Shown: in pieces, positions 46,451 to 56,793 of the stretch
How positions within the stretch are numbered: position 1 is the stretch's first letter
How the letters are laid out: every line of letters starts with the position of its first letter
DNA from: an uncultured Tateyamaria sp.
GTDB taxonomy: Bacteria > Pseudomonadota > Alphaproteobacteria > Rhodobacterales > Rhodobacteraceae
Assembly (NCBI RefSeq): GCF_947496075.1
Contig: NZ_CANMBJ010000002.1
Span: forward strand, 1,302,001 to 1,366,000
Direction of reading: 5' to 3'
Length of the DNA stretch: 64,000 nucleotides
Made by a program: the position numbers and the translations under genes
The notes under the pieces: model-generated
The model's input: only the letters and a program-made list of their open reading frames with translations
Database searches by the model: none
Told to the model about the DNA's origin: nothing

Positions 46451-47475
46451 GCGCTAAGGCCTCCGACAATCGCGACGCCACAGGCGCCGTCGTCGGCAGA
46501 CGACTCAATCAAAAGCGGCTTTTGATGAGCGTAGTCTTTCCGCACCGCGGCGAGCGCCCATCCTAGCATCACCGGTACGACCGCCGCACCGATGTTCCCC
46601 AAGGCCGCGGCGATGGGCCAAATAGGATGAACTTCACTGCGTTCGCGTTGTGTACGCAATGAGGCAAGCTCGCTTTGTTTGAACCAGAAAGTTTCGCCGA
46701 TCAGGTCGCCGATTTTCACACCGATCTCATGTAGACCAAGACCGGCCTCAGACAGCGCAGCCTTGTAAGCGGCAGCCATCCCTTCCCCGCGCAATGGGAG
46801 ATTAAAACCATTCTCGTCCTGACCGTTGAGAAAGTGTGCTTCTTCTCGGGACAGACCAATGCCACCGACGTTCATTCCGGGCCCGGCCCCTCGACAAAGA
46901 ACCGCAGCGGCAGCCTCCCCGGGAAGAAAACCCTCAGGATTGTCTGCTGTTAGAAGGCGTTGTTGAGATAGATAGTGCTGGATCGTGCGCCCAGTCAGAT
47001 AGCTGTCGACCCCCAAGATCGCGATTTCATGGTTTGGATCTCTGGCCAGAGCCTTGCGTGCGGTACTAAGCGCCACAATGCCAGACGGGCGCCCGTGCGT
47101 CACCACCTTACTGCGCAGGGAATAATCCAGCCCCAGAATCTTCTGCACTCGATGTAGAAAACTGTCGGCATCAAGAATGGGCCGCCCCGGTCGGTCTTCT
47201 TCGGGCAGACACAGGATGATTTCGACACTTTGGCAATCGTTGGCCTGCTTCAACACTTCCAAAAGAGCTCCCGCTGCCAGGTGCGCCCATCGTTTTTCTC
47301 CGATCCACTGCCGTGGCAGGGGCACGGCAGCACCTCTTAACCATTCCCCGCCCGGTCCTGCGAAACGCGTTTCGGCAAAGCCGTCAATGCGGGCCCGCAA
47401 TGCAGCACACGAAGATGGTGCGTCCAGGCCAACTGCCGTGACCATGCCTGCCGCAGAGATGCGCAATCCGTTCAC
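46447..47475 (-). CDS. Thiolase-like (3-oxoacyl-ACP synthase-like) protein of T6SS cargo cluster
   Basis: ISAAGMVTAVGLDAPSSCAALRARIDGF, FLPGEAAAAVLC, AALGNIGAA; GTG start at 47475 overlaps the DUF2169 stop. Confidence 0.8.
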   Translation of the reverse strand: MNGLRISAAGMVTAVGLDAPSSCAALRARIDGFAETRFAGPGGEWLRGAAVPLPRQWIGEKRWAHLAAGALLEVLKQANDCQSVEIILCLPEEDRPGRPILDADSFLHRVQKILGLDYSLRSKVVTHGRPSGIVALSTARKALARDPNHEIAILGVDSYLTGRTIQHYLSQQRLLTADNPEGFLPGEAAAAVLCRGAGPGMNVGGIGLSREEAHFLNGQDENGFNLPLRGEGMAAAYKAALSEAGLGLHEIGVKIGDLIGETFWFKQSELASLRTQRERSEVHPIWPIAAALGNIGAAVVPVMLGWALAAVRKDYAHQKPLLIESSADDGACGVAIVGGLSA

Positions 47476-48575
47476 GCGTCTTCGCTTTCGTTGCCGATCT
47501 CTGCGACAGCGCGAATGTAGCGACGTCCTTCTTCTCGGGCACGAACCATGGGTCCCGTTGGCGGCCCCAGCCAAAGCTCGTTGAACTCGATAAAGGCTTT
47601 TTGGATTCTCGCTTCTAATCGCCAGACAAGACTGAACTGCCGCGCTTCGGTGTCGATTAAAAGAGTGTCGGCCGTGATTTCCTGTTCGAGGCAAATCTTA
47701 CCATTTCGAAATAGCGTGACCGGTGTTTTGGTCTTGGGCAAGACAAACTGTTCCTGACCCGCGGGGGTGAGGCCAACCAGAAGTACCGGCGCGCCTTCGC
47801 GCAACCCGCTGAGCCATTGATCCTGTGGCGCAGATTGGAAATAGCGATCATCAAAATCCGGGGGGAGAAATGGAAAGATGTTATCGACATAGTTCTGATC
47901 GTATGTGCCGACATATTGCGAGCGATCCGGCCAATTCCGTCCAATCGGCCCCAACGCCATCGGTTTGTAGCTACCGTAGGGTGACGTAACCTCTTCACCG
48001 ATGGCTTCGGTGAGCGGCAGGGCAAGACCCGTAAGTTGGTCCTGATAGGCGGGAGACGCAAAGCCACACCCAACTGGATTGTCGCGGTAGACCTTAGGCG
48101 TATCGTCTTCGGGGTCGAACCTGTCTTGCCCGCCAAAGGCATGGTCGTACCCGATGGGAACCCGACGGAATGGCAGCGCTTTGCTGGCACGGACCACGGG
48201 GCCGATCACCTGCCATTCGCGGTAGCCCACCACGTCAAACTGTTTCGACCAATCATCGACCCTGATGCCGACCCGAACCCGGTCCGCTTGTTTGCTTTGC
48301 GGAGCATAAGCTGCCCCATGGACGATAACCTCGGGATGTGGCTTACGAAAGGCAAAGTCAGTTTCGCGAACCGGAGCGGAATAGGCTGGTTCGCCGGAAT
48401 ACTCATCCGCCATGGTCAATGGCGTCTGTATTTCGGCCAGTTGCGCGGGCTGGCCAGCTTCTTCCGGAAAATCCCAAGTCCCCTTGAACACAAACGAAAG
48501 ATACTCGCGCCCGGCCTTATCCAGTCCCATCGTTTTTTCATGAACAAAGCGAGTTTGGTTGTAGACTTGCATCAC
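47472..48575 (-). CDS. DUF2169 domain-containing protein (T6SS effector adaptor/chaperone family)
   Basis: VFKGTWDFPEEAGQPAQLAEIQTPL, KPHPEVIVHGAAYAP, DHAFGGQDRFDPE, NPVGCGF motifs. Confidence 0.88.
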   Translation of the reverse strand: MMQVYNQTRFVHEKTMGLDKAGREYLSFVFKGTWDFPEEAGQPAQLAEIQTPLTMADEYSGEPAYSAPVRETDFAFRKPHPEVIVHGAAYAPQSKQADRVRVGIRVDDWSKQFDVVGYREWQVIGPVVRASKALPFRRVPIGYDHAFGGQDRFDPEDDTPKVYRDNPVGCGFASPAYQDQLTGLALPLTEAIGEEVTSPYGSYKPMALGPIGRNWPDRSQYVGTYDQNYVDNIFPFLPPDFDDRYFQSAPQDQWLSGLREGAPVLLVGLTPAGQEQFVLPKTKTPVTLFRNGKICLEQEITADTLLIDTEARQFSLVWRLEARIQKAFIEFNELWLGPPTGPMVRAREEGRRYIRAVAEIGNESEDA

Positions 48576-48581
48576 CGCGCC

Positions 48582-51254
48582 CTAGGAGAAATCATATGAA
48601 AACCCGTCATCGCCACCGGTGACTGTGACAGACGTCAACGTGGACCCATCCAGCGTGCGATCCAAAAGCTGACGGGACATCTGAGGTAGCAAAGTGTTCG
48701 TCAGGATCGCATCTATCATTCGCCCACCGCTCTCAATTTCGGTGCAACGGGCTTTGATTAGGTCAAGAGTGCCTTCGCCAATAATCAATTCCGCATCATG
48801 TTCTTTCTCGAGGCGCTTGGCGATGGCGTTGAGCTTGTGTCCGGCGATCACTTCTATCATCTCATCTGACAATGGATAGTAAGGAATGGCGACTAGCCGA
48901 CCCAGCAAAGCTGCTGGGAACACCTTGCGCAAAGGTTCCTGCAAGGATGCGGTCAGATCGTCGAGATCACAGTCCACTTTGCCTTGTTCGGTCATTGCCA
49001 TGATCTCGTCGGTGCCACAGTTCGAAGTCAGCAGTATGAGCGTGTTCTTAAAATCAATCCTGCGCCCTTCGCTGTCATCCATCATGCCCTTGTCAAAGAC
49101 CTGAAAGAATATCTCATGCACATCCGAGTGGGCCTTTTCGACCTCGTCCAACAAGACAACCGAATAGGGTCGTCTCCGGACTGCCTCAGTCAGAATACCG
49201 CCTTTCCCGTAGCCAACGTAGCCCGGGGGCGCGCCTTTGAGTGTGCTGACAGTGTGCGCTTCCTGAAACTCGCTCATGTTGATCGAGATCAGGTTTTGCT
49301 CGCCGCCGTACAACATGTCAGCCAACGCAAGCGCGGTTTCGGTCTTCCCAACGCCGGACGGCCCGCAGAGCATGAAAACACCAATTGGTTTTTCAGGAGC
49401 GGACAATCCGGCGTAAGAGGTCTGGATACGCGAAGCGATCATCTCAATCGCATGATCCTGACCGGTCACGCGACTTGTGATGGTTTCCACCATCTCCAAA
49501 GCTTTTTCCGCCTCGCTGGCCATCATCCGACCGGCGGGCACTCCGGTCCAATCCTGAATGACGGACGTTACCGCGGCAGAATCGACGGACGGCAGGATCA
49601 GCGGCGTTTCTCCTTGCTCTTCGGTCAGTTCCGCAATTTTCGATTTCAGTTCCGAAAGGGTGGCCTCGCGCTCGGCTGGATCCAAGGCTTCATCGGCCTG
49701 CTGATCTTCGCTTTCCGCGTCAATGGATTGTCCGGTGGATCGGAGTTTTGATCTCAAATCAATAATGTCAGCGACCAAAGCCTTCTCAGCGTCCCAGCGG
49801 GCACTTTCGCGCTCCAGCTCACCCTCAACGATTTTCAGATCTGCGGCGGTTTGGGTGGCCCGGTCCGACGCGTCAATACCAATGACTTGTTCGCGTTCTG
49901 CAATGGCCTGTTCAAGTTCCAGTGCAGTCTTGCGCCGGGTCAGGTCTTCAATTGCGGCTGGCGTTGCGTGCTGAGATACAGCGACACGTGCGCTTGCCGT
50001 ATCCAGAAGACTGATCGCCTTGTCGGGCAACTGACGCGACGGGATATAGCGGTGAGAGAATTCGACAGAAGCAGCAATGGCTTCGTCGAGTATTTCGACC
50101 TGGTGATGTTTTTCCAATACGCCCGCGACGCCGCGACACATCCGGGTGGCGACCTCTACGGATGGCTCCTCAACCTTGACGACCTGAAAGCGCCGGGTCA
50201 GGGCGGGGTCTTTTTCGATGTGTTGCTTGTATTCATCCCATGTGGTTGCCGCGACGGTGCGCAACTCGCCCCGAGCAAGTGCCGGTTTCAAGATATTGGC
50301 GGCGTCGCCGGTTCCTGCTGCCCCCCCTGCCCCGATCAGCGTATGGGCCTCATCAATGAACAGCACAATCGGTGTCGGAGAAGCTTGCACCTCATCAACG
50401 ACAGACTTCAGCCGTTTTTCAAATTCGCCCTTCATCGAAGCGCCGGCCTGCATCAGCGTTACATCCAATGCCCAAAGGGCAATACCCTTCAATTGCGGAG
50501 GAACATCTCCCTGGGCAAGGCGCTGAGCGAAGCCTTCGACAACCGCTGTTTTCCCAACGCCGGCTTCGCCTGTCAGGATCGGATTATTTTGCCGCCGCCG
50601 CATGAGAATATCGACCATCTGCCGAATTTCCGGATCACGGCCGATCACCGGGTCCAATTTGCCGTCTCTCGCCTCGGAGGTCAGATCGGTCGCATATTGC
50701 TCAAGCGCCGATTGTCCGCCCGGTGCAGGTTTCTTGTCCGGTGCCTCGGGCGTCGAACCCTCGACGCTGTCTGCCAAAAGCTCGTCCAGTTGCTCTGCCA
50801 GGGCGGCGCCATCCAGTTTGTCGAATTCCAAGCTGATGCGAAACAACAGCCCTTCAAGAACCCCTGTTTTGAGCATGGCGAGAAGTAGGTAGGCGGAGCG
50901 TACCGTTTCGTCACCATATTCCAACTGGCCCAATGTCCACGCTTCACGGATCGCAAGGAAAAGGTGATCGGAAAATTCCTCAACCGCGCCTGCCCCTGCA
51001 GGCAGACCATCCAAGACACGAGTCACATCAGCATCCAATTTGCCTTGATCAACGCCCGATGCGGCAAGCAACAGACTCAAGTCGCTTTGCGGTTCCGCAG
51101 CGATGGCCTGTACAAAATGAGCAAGCTCGACATACGGGTTTCCGCGCGACTTGGCGGTGCCTGCCGCAGCAGAAAAGCTTTTGAGGCACAATGGGTTGAG
51201 CTTGCCCACAAGCTCTTTGCGCTTGATCGAGCCGGACGCGGCAGATTGGGCCAT
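48582..51254 (-). CDS. clpV: Type VI secretion ATPase TssH/ClpV
   Basis: Two AAA+ modules: GEAGVGKTAVVEGFAQRLAQG and CGPSGVGKTETALALADMLYGG; N-terminal Clp-N; T6SS context. Start at 51254. Confidence 0.96.
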   Translation of the reverse strand: MAQSAASGSIKRKELVGKLNPLCLKSFSAAAGTAKSRGNPYVELAHFVQAIAAEPQSDLSLLLAASGVDQGKLDADVTRVLDGLPAGAGAVEEFSDHLFLAIREAWTLGQLEYGDETVRSAYLLLAMLKTGVLEGLLFRISLEFDKLDGAALAEQLDELLADSVEGSTPEAPDKKPAPGGQSALEQYATDLTSEARDGKLDPVIGRDPEIRQMVDILMRRRQNNPILTGEAGVGKTAVVEGFAQRLAQGDVPPQLKGIALWALDVTLMQAGASMKGEFEKRLKSVVDEVQASPTPIVLFIDEAHTLIGAGGAAGTGDAANILKPALARGELRTVAATTWDEYKQHIEKDPALTRRFQVVKVEEPSVEVATRMCRGVAGVLEKHHQVEILDEAIAASVEFSHRYIPSRQLPDKAISLLDTASARVAVSQHATPAAIEDLTRRKTALELEQAIAEREQVIGIDASDRATQTAADLKIVEGELERESARWDAEKALVADIIDLRSKLRSTGQSIDAESEDQQADEALDPAEREATLSELKSKIAELTEEQGETPLILPSVDSAAVTSVIQDWTGVPAGRMMASEAEKALEMVETITSRVTGQDHAIEMIASRIQTSYAGLSAPEKPIGVFMLCGPSGVGKTETALALADMLYGGEQNLISINMSEFQEAHTVSTLKGAPPGYVGYGKGGILTEAVRRRPYSVVLLDEVEKAHSDVHEIFFQVFDKGMMDDSEGRRIDFKNTLILLTSNCGTDEIMAMTEQGKVDCDLDDLTASLQEPLRKVFPAALLGRLVAIPYYPLSDEMIEVIAGHKLNAIAKRLEKEHDAELIIGEGTLDLIKARCTEIESGGRMIDAILTNTLLPQMSRQLLDRTLDGSTLTSVTVTGGDDGFSYDFS

Positions 51255-51404
51255 GATCAGACCCTCCTTCTGGAAAATGGACTTCTTCAAAACACAGATG
51301 GGCAAAAAAAATGTCGCGCCCACGGTCAGGCTAACCTATCGTGAATTCAAAGATAAAGACATTTTTTGAAACCGGAATCCCAAGAATTTAAGAGGGGTTG
51401 ATAC

Positions 51405-53480
51405 ATGACAGGTCAGTTGCCGGGCGACATTTTCACCGTTGGGCAGGTCCTAAACAACACCTATCAGGTCGATCGCATCCTGGGACGCGGCGGCACAGGT
51501 GAAGTGTATCTGGCTTCTAACAAGATCACCGGTCGGAAGGTCGCCATCAAGGCGTTGAATCGCAACTTCTCTGGGAATGCAGATTACATCGAACTGATGA
51601 AACGCGAGGAACAAATCCGCGCAATCCATCATGATGCGGTGGTGCGTTACACGGAATGCTCCCTGTCTGATGACAGCCATGTTTTTCTGGTGATGGATTT
51701 TGTGGATGGTCCGCCCTTGTCGGATGAAATGGCGCGGCGACAGATGTCCGAGCGGGAACTGCTGATTATTCTGCACCGCGTTCTTGGAGGGCTGGAAGCA
51801 ACCCATAACAAGGGCATCATTCACCGCGATCTTTCGCCTGACAATATCATCCTGAAAGAAGGCGATCCTGCTCAGGCAACAATCATCGATTTTGGTATCG
51901 CCAAGGACACCGCCTCAGGTGCAAAAACCATCGTAGGTTCAGATTTTGCGGGCAAATACGAGTATTCTGCGCCTGAGCAAATCGACGGCCAGGTGGACGC
52001 ACGCTCTGACCTTTATGCCCTCGGCGCCACGCTTTTGGCTGCGTTTCGAGGCGAAACACCGTTCGCCAGCGCCGCCGTGGGCGAGATCATTCGCCGCAAG
52101 CAAAGTGCACTCGATACAGCGGGAGTGCCGGACAAGCTGAAAGAATTCATAGACCGGCTTACCGCACCGGATCCGAACAGTCGTCCCGCCAGCGCGGCCG
52201 AAATCCTGCGTGATGTTGACTTGGCGGTTGCACCGTCTGGTCGACCGACGGAACAACAAGAGAAGCCGCTCAAGAAGCGAGCTTTGGTCCCCGTTTTTGC
52301 GATCCTTGGTTTGGTGGCGGTCGGAGGCGGCCTATGGCTTGGCGGTGTATTCGACCCGCCTCCTCCGCTTGAGACCTACAGGCTGGATTTCGAATTCGAC
52401 ACATCAGGCCCACCGACGCTCACGACGTTTGCTCCAACTGATGAGGACGCGACCGCGTTGCAGGCGAGCGTCACTGCTGCTTTTGGCACGGCTCCGACTG
52501 GCAACATTACTTTGGCACGCGGAGTACCCAGTGATCAGTGGATAAAGAACGCCTCTGACATCATCTCCGCTCTCGCGCCTCTGGAGAGTGGCGACTTAAA
52601 AGTCTTGGAACGGACGGCTCAAATTACCGGTTTGGCCACCAACGTGGCTGAGAAATCTACTGTGATCCAGAATCTGCGTACATTCGCTGCGTCAACAGGA
52701 TGGACCATCACAAGCGACCTCAACGCCGGGCCACTTATTGTGACAATGGCCGATGTACAGTCAACGCTGGTTGGCTTGGCGGACTGCGGTCCACTTGAGG
52801 TGTCAGGCGATACAGATGGACGTTTCGGACTGACGGCAGCAATTGAAATTCAGGGCAACGTCGCTGACGCGACAACACGCACCGCGCTGACCGACGGTTT
52901 GACACCGCGGATCGGCGAACGCGGATTGAACGTTCAGGTAGATGTCTTGAACCCGCAGCTCTGCGCGATCCGGCAGATCCTGGACGATGTTCCAATTGGC
53001 GATGTTTCTATCGCCCTGTCCAATGGCGAAACCGGTGAACGAAACCTTTCTGGCGTGTTCACAACGGGTCAAAATCCAGTCGTGGATATTCTTGTGCCTG
53101 ACACATACGCTGACGGTGCGCTCTGGGTGATGGCAGTGAACCCGGACGGAACTCTGTTCCACCTGGTGCCCAACATCAACCGACAAGAGAACCGCATCGC
53201 CGAAATGGCGGAGGTGGAAGGTGGGCTTCGGCGGATACGTGTTTTGCATACGATCGACGAATTCCTTGCCGACAACAGCAAGGCTGCCACGCGCATTGCG
53301 GACACCAATTACGGGAAATCCGAGATCATTGCGATTCTGAGCGACGAATCGTTGTTCGATGGTCTGTACCCAACAACAATGAGTGTGGACGGCACGGTCG
53401 AGGCCCTCGAAGAGGTCATGAAAACCCGACCTGAGAACGTTCGCGCAGTCAGGTTTTCCATCATTGACGCACGTCCGTGA
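51405..53480 (+). CDS. ppkA: T6SS-associated Ser/Thr protein kinase (PpkA-like) with TM segment and periplasmic DUF4384-like C-terminus
   Basis: YQVDRILGRGGTGEVYLA, IIHRDLSPDNIIL, IIDFGIAKD; TM LVPVFAILGLVAVGGGLWLGGVF; ALWVMAVNPDGTLFHLVPNINRQENRI. Confidence 0.9.
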   Translation: MTGQLPGDIFTVGQVLNNTYQVDRILGRGGTGEVYLASNKITGRKVAIKALNRNFSGNADYIELMKREEQIRAIHHDAVVRYTECSLSDDSHVFLVMDFVDGPPLSDEMARRQMSERELLIILHRVLGGLEATHNKGIIHRDLSPDNIILKEGDPAQATIIDFGIAKDTASGAKTIVGSDFAGKYEYSAPEQIDGQVDARSDLYALGATLLAAFRGETPFASAAVGEIIRRKQSALDTAGVPDKLKEFIDRLTAPDPNSRPASAAEILRDVDLAVAPSGRPTEQQEKPLKKRALVPVFAILGLVAVGGGLWLGGVFDPPPPLETYRLDFEFDTSGPPTLTTFAPTDEDATALQASVTAAFGTAPTGNITLARGVPSDQWIKNASDIISALAPLESGDLKVLERTAQITGLATNVAEKSTVIQNLRTFAASTGWTITSDLNAGPLIVTMADVQSTLVGLADCGPLEVSGDTDGRFGLTAAIEIQGNVADATTRTALTDGLTPRIGERGLNVQVDVLNPQLCAIRQILDDVPIGDVSIALSNGETGERNLSGVFTTGQNPVVDILVPDTYADGALWVMAVNPDGTLFHLVPNINRQENRIAEMAEVEGGLRRIRVLHTIDEFLADNSKAATRIADTNYGKSEIIAILSDESLFDGLYPTTMSVDGTVEALEEVMKTRPENVRAVRFSIIDARP

Positions 53481-53561
53481 CAGGAAAAATTTGACCGAAT
53501 CGGACATTTCCACAAAGCTCAAGTCACTTTTTGTTGTAGTTTTTTTGTCTAGGAATTTCGT

Positions 53562-54683
53562 ATGGAGCTGTCCGGCTTCCTCAGTACTGTAGACTCGGAA
53601 TCCCCCTCTGGCGTTGATCTGCGCAACGAGGCAGCTTTTCATGCGATTGAACGACAACTGGAACCCGCAGCACGTGAAGTTCGAAAATCGGAACGTGAAG
53701 ACGATCCACCCACAGCCGCGAATGTGGGATGGCAAGACCTCTTTGACGAAGCCGCATCGTTAGCCAAGACAGGTCGCGATCTGCGCCTTTTGGTGATTGT
53801 CGTTCGCGCGCTCAGCAATACAAACGGACTTGGCGGGCTTGTTCAGGGATTGCAACTGATCACAAAAACGCTGGAGCAATACTGGGACAGCGTGCACCCG
53901 ATGTTGCGCGACAGGGACTCGCCTAGGGATGCTGCCTTGCGCCGCACAAATGCGCTCAAGCAACTCGAAAACGATGACAACGGGCTCCTCGGCGATTTGG
54001 AAATGAACGGCCTGCTGCAACCACGCGGTATCGGGATTGTCACCGGTCAGAACATGGCCGACGCCGCACGCACAGATTTCGAGTGCATCAACGAAGCGCC
54101 GCAAGGATTGTCTGAAGATGACAAAGCCAAAATACTGGCACGTCACGAAAGAAACCAAGCGCGTGTCATTGCAGCGTGCCGCGCCATCGCAACAGAAGAG
54201 CCAGAGGTTGCAGACGCCTTGAAGACCGATGTCGCCTCGGCCCTGGCTGAGCTTGCCAGGCTTTGTGAGGTCTATACCACATCGGGCAAGTTCGAGGATG
54301 GTACGGGCCTCATTTTTCCGGAACTTGAGCTGTTCCTGACCCGCACCAAACAGGTGATGGAGGCGAACATGCAAGCAACTGCAAACGAACATCCCACCAC
54401 ACAGGCAGCCGGGTCGGCAACATCAAACGGCGCGGCGCCGACCGCCCCGGCAAAACAGACACTCAGCTCAGGTGTCAACAGCCGCGAGGACGTGATCGCA
54501 AGCCTCACGCAGATTATCGAGTTTTATAACCGCACTGAACCAAGCAGCCCAATCCCGCACCTGGCGGAACGGATGCGGCGCATGGTTCCAATGAACTTTA
54601 TCGAGTTGATGGAAGAGATCGCACCCAGCGGGATCAAGGAATTCAGGAACGTCGCTGGTGTTGGCAATGGCAAACCAAAGTAA
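53562..54683 (+). CDS. tssA: Type VI secretion system protein TssA (ImpA)
   Basis: N-terminal ImpA features; WQDLFDEAASLAKTGRDLRLLVIVVRAL; C-terminal PIPHLAERMRRMVPMNFIELMEEIAP. Confidence 0.93.
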   Translation: MELSGFLSTVDSESPSGVDLRNEAAFHAIERQLEPAAREVRKSEREDDPPTAANVGWQDLFDEAASLAKTGRDLRLLVIVVRALSNTNGLGGLVQGLQLITKTLEQYWDSVHPMLRDRDSPRDAALRRTNALKQLENDDNGLLGDLEMNGLLQPRGIGIVTGQNMADAARTDFECINEAPQGLSEDDKAKILARHERNQARVIAACRAIATEEPEVADALKTDVASALAELARLCEVYTTSGKFEDGTGLIFPELELFLTRTKQVMEANMQATANEHPTTQAAGSATSNGAAPTAPAKQTLSSGVNSREDVIASLTQIIEFYNRTEPSSPIPHLAERMRRMVPMNFIELMEEIAPSGIKEFRNVAGVGNGKPK

Positions 54684-54707
54684 TTTAAATGAAGGACGTA
54701 GCAAATC

Positions 54708-55244
54708 ATGGCAGACAGCAAACAGAAGGTCATAGAGCGTAATCGCGCACCAAGAGTGCAGATTGCGTATGACGTAGAGCACTACGGCAGCCCAACTACG
54801 ATTGAGTTGCCTTTCGTGATGGGGGTTGTTGCGGACCTCGCCGGGGCTTCTGAAACCAAGGAAGCCGTGAAACCCATCGGCGAACGGAAATTTGTCGAAA
54901 CTGACGCAGGCCGGTTCCCGAAGTTCATGGAAGCGCTCGCGCCGCGTGTGAAGGCCCGGGTCAAGAACACGCTGCCCGGCAAGGACGGCGAAGAAGCAGA
55001 CGAAGAGATGTTTGTCGATCTGACCTTTGAATCCATGTCAGATTTCACGCCGGACAAAGTGGCGCAACAGGTGCCGCAGCTGAATGAGCTGCTGAAGATG
55101 CGGCAGCAACTGGAAGAGTTGCTTAGCTACATGGACGGGCGAGTAGACGCCGAAAAGAGAATTGCTCAGCTTTTGGCAAACGAGCCGCTTTTGGCGGAGG
55201 CAGCAGAAGCGGCGATGAACAACAAAGACGGAGAGGAGGGTTAA
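54708..55244 (+). CDS. tssB: Type VI secretion sheath protein TssB (VipA)
   Basis: APRVQIAYDVEHYGSPTTIELPFVMGVVADLAG; FESMSDFTPDKVAQQVPQL. Confidence 0.97.
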   Translation: MADSKQKVIERNRAPRVQIAYDVEHYGSPTTIELPFVMGVVADLAGASETKEAVKPIGERKFVETDAGRFPKFMEALAPRVKARVKNTLPGKDGEEADEEMFVDLTFESMSDFTPDKVAQQVPQLNELLKMRQQLEELLSYMDGRVDAEKRIAQLLANEPLLAEAAEAAMNNKDGEEG

Positions 55245-55247
55245 GCT

Positions 55248-56753
55248 ATGGCCGATACAGAAGCACAAGGCGCATCAAAAGAAGAAGAAACGCTGGATCT
55301 TGGTGAATTTTCCGCTCTTCTGGAAAAGGATTTCCGGATCAAGGAAAGCGAAAGCGACAAACTGAAAAACCTTGTGGGGAACCTTGCACTTGCAGCCAAG
55401 GAGCGCAGCGGTGCTGCCACAATTTCCGGCAACGCAGTCAAATCGATCAAATCCTTGATTGGCGGTATCGATAGCCTTTTGACCGATCAGATGAATGAGA
55501 TCATGCATGCCCCGGAGGTACGCGAGATCGAAGGCACATGGCGCGGTCTCCACTATCTGGTGAACAACACCGAGACGGATCAAAAGCTCAAGATTCGAGT
55601 GATGAACATCACGAAGGAGGATCTTGCAGATCACCTCGAGGATTTCGAAGGCCAGATGTGGGATCAGGCCGATATGTTCAAAAAGGTCTACAGCGATGAG
55701 TATTCCATGTTCGGCGGTGAACCTTTCGGCTGCATCGTCGGCGCTTACGAGTTCTCGCAGCATCCAAAGGATGTGGGTATGTTGCGCAACTTGTCCGGCA
55801 TCTGCGCTGCAGCACATGCTCCGTTTATCGCTGCTGCTGCCCCACAACTGTTCCGCATGGACAGTTGGCAAGAGCTGCCAAACCCACAGGATCTGGAGCA
55901 GATCGTGTCATCCCCTGATTACGCAAGCTGGCAATCCCTTCGTGAAAGCGAAGACGCCCGGTACATTGGGCTGACGATGCCGCGCGTTCTGGGTCGGCTG
56001 CCCTACGGAGCCGAGACCGTACCGGTGAAGGGCTTCGACTTTGAAGAAAAGATTGAAGGCAATCACGAGAACTATGTCTGGATGAACGCCGCGTTCGCGA
56101 TGGGCGTCAACATCAATAGGTCGCACAAGCTTTATGGTTGGGGCACTCAGATTCGTGGTGTTGAGTCAGGCGGAACGGTGATGAACCTGCCCGTGCACAC
56201 ATTCCCGACCGACGATGGTTCCGTCGCGATGAAGTGTCCAACCGAGATCGCGATTGATGATCGCCGAGAAGCGGAATTGGCAAAGCTGGGTATGATGCCC
56301 ATTCTTCACCGCAAAAACACCGATACCGCAGCCTTCATCGGAGCGCACAGCTTGCAGGACGACGAGGCCCGCGCCGGGCGCCTGGTCGATCCGGATGCGC
56401 AAGCCAATGAGAGGTTGTCAGCAAACCTGCCCTACCTCTTTCCGGTCAGCCGGTTTGCGCACTACCTCAAGGCGATCGCACGTGACAAAGTGGGTACGTT
56501 CAAGGAACGTGCCGACATGCAGGTTTGGCTCTCGGAGTGGATCAACCGCTACGTGCTGGCCAACACGGCAATGGCGGACGACACCGCAAAGGCAAAGCGT
56601 CCGTTGGCCGCAGCAGAGGTTGAAGTTGATAGTGTTGAAGGGCGCCCCGGCTACTACAACGCGCGTTTCTTCCTCCGCCCCCATTACCAGCTTGAAGGCA
56701 TCAATGCGTCGCTCCGGCTGGTTTCGGAACTTCCATCGGTGAAGGGCGCTTAA
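55248..56753 (+). CDS. tssC: Type VI secretion sheath protein TssC (VipB)
   Basis: EIEGTWRGLHYLVNNTETD; RNLSGICAAAHAPFIAAAAPQLFRMDSWQELPNP; FPVSRFAHYLKAIARDKVG. Confidence 0.98.
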   Translation: MADTEAQGASKEEETLDLGEFSALLEKDFRIKESESDKLKNLVGNLALAAKERSGAATISGNAVKSIKSLIGGIDSLLTDQMNEIMHAPEVREIEGTWRGLHYLVNNTETDQKLKIRVMNITKEDLADHLEDFEGQMWDQADMFKKVYSDEYSMFGGEPFGCIVGAYEFSQHPKDVGMLRNLSGICAAAHAPFIAAAAPQLFRMDSWQELPNPQDLEQIVSSPDYASWQSLRESEDARYIGLTMPRVLGRLPYGAETVPVKGFDFEEKIEGNHENYVWMNAAFAMGVNINRSHKLYGWGTQIRGVESGGTVMNLPVHTFPTDDGSVAMKCPTEIAIDDRREAELAKLGMMPILHRKNTDTAAFIGAHSLQDDEARAGRLVDPDAQANERLSANLPYLFPVSRFAHYLKAIARDKVGTFKERADMQVWLSEWINRYVLANTAMADDTAKAKRPLAAAEVEVDSVEGRPGYYNARFFLRPHYQLEGINASLRLVSELPSVKGA

Positions 56754-56774
56754 GCGCCCTCGCCTTCACCTTTT
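56738..56774 (+). promoter_or_regulatory. Stem-loop followed by TTTT spanning the tssC stop codon, upstream of hcp
   Basis: GGTGAA-GGGCGC-TTAA-GCGCCC-(TCGCC)-TTCACC-TTTT; includes an 18-bp perfect palindrome AGGGCGCTTAAGCGCCCT (56743-56760); tssC TAA at 56751-56753 lies in the loop. Confidence 0.65.
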
Positions 56775-56793
56775 GGCATAAGGAAATTTCAAA

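Noticed and set aside
49851-50888. 345-aa plus-strand ORF inside clpV
   Set aside because: Antisense to ClpV AAA+ region; no protein-like motifs.
52803-53735. 310-aa minus-strand ORF
   Set aside because: Antisense to ppkA; no family features.
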